Positions 5,426-5,516 of a stretch of 5,516 nucleotides of DNA are shown here, piece after piece. Every line of letters starts with the position of its first letter. The stretch's first letter is position 1. Location: positions 1-5,516 of the forward strand of contig JAGOEF010000129.1 of assembly GCA_017997855.1 (NCBI GenBank). The letters are read 5' to 3'. The notes beneath the pieces are model-generated. The model saw only the letters and a program-made list of their open reading frames with translations, ran no database searches and was not told the origin of the DNA. Source of the stretch: Bacteroidales bacterium. Lineage in GTDB: Bacteria; Bacteroidota; Bacteroidia; Bacteroidales; ML635J-15. The translations under genes and the position numbers were made by a program.

Positions 5426-5516
5426 TTATTTATCCAGCTTTTCGTATGGAGAATTCTGACTGATGAACTCGGGGACAATCTCTTTCATTTGCTTAACAAT
5501 ATCCATATTGTCGGCT
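5426..5516 (-). CDS. C-terminal end of a gene entering from the right; resembles CapD/FlaA1-type polysaccharide biosynthesis dehydratase
   Basis: The minus strand is open from the right edge to a TAA at 5428-5426, giving 29 codons (first complete codon at 5515-5513). The visible peptide contains VKQMKEIVPEFISQNSPYEKL near its end. A Met-Lys-x-Ile-Val-Pro-Glu-(F/Y)-x-S-x-N-S stretch a few residues before the C-terminus is, from memory, characteristic of CapD/FlaA1/PseB-like UDP-GlcNAc 4,6-dehydratases and related SDR polysaccharide enzymes. Those enzymes make modified sugars for capsule, O-antigen or protein glycosylation in the cytoplasm. Nothing of the Rossmann domain or catalytic triad is in the window, so the product call is tentative, while the coding nature of this end is more likely than not. 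It converges on the T9SS gene. Confidence 0.55.
   Translation of the reverse strand, partial: ADNMDIVKQMKEIVPEFISQNSPYEKLDK

Noticed and set aside
5312..5516. Plus-strand frame open to the right edge across the palindrome
   Set aside because: It has no clear start, and its second part is antisense to the minus-strand C-terminal end, which has a far more protein-like sequence.

Overview
The window looks like a chromosomal piece of a member of the phylum Bacteroidota, probably a marine or gut-type Bacteroidia/Flavobacteriia relative. The evidence is a type IX secretion (T9SS) C-terminal sorting domain, a lipid A gene (lpxD) of Bacteroidota type, start codons with no Shine-Dalgarno sequence, and TTTG-type -7 promoter elements in AT-rich leaders. 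No RNA gene, CRISPR array, insertion sequence or complete mobile element was seen.

Layout from left to right: (1) the C-terminal end of a polytopic inner-membrane protein of the UPF0104/LPG-synthase-TM family (2-412, +); (2) converging on it with an 8-bp overlap, a secreted protein with Tyr/Phe-rich YD-like repeats (405-1277, -); (3) divergent from that, lpxD (1409-2437, +), intact and of standard length; (4) a 144-bp gap with an imperfect hairpin and four degenerate 21-bp tandem repeats (2438-2581); (5) a Bro-N/DinD-like DNA-binding-type protein (2582-3415, -); (6) an AT-rich divergent promoter region (3416-3642); (7) a secreted seven-repeat beta-propeller candidate with a PKD domain and a T9SS sorting tail (3643-5256, +); (8) a 169-bp gap with palindromes (5257-5425); (9) the last 29 codons of a gene entering from the right on the minus strand (5426-5516), whose sequence resembles the C-terminus of CapD/FlaA1-type nucleotide-sugar dehydratases.

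Most genes here are single transcription units facing each other, not one operon. The common theme, where there is one, is the cell envelope: a flippase-like membrane protein, lipid A acylation, a surface-exported protein and a likely surface-polysaccharide enzyme. The Bro-N gene and the propeller part of the T9SS gene are poorer in GC than lpxD and the T9SS tail, which hints that the 2.58-4.68 kb stretch has a different history. No new defence or mobile system can be demonstrated from this window. The points most worth a second look are the compositionally mosaic propeller protein, the DinD-like orphan gene, and the small repeat elements on its edges.
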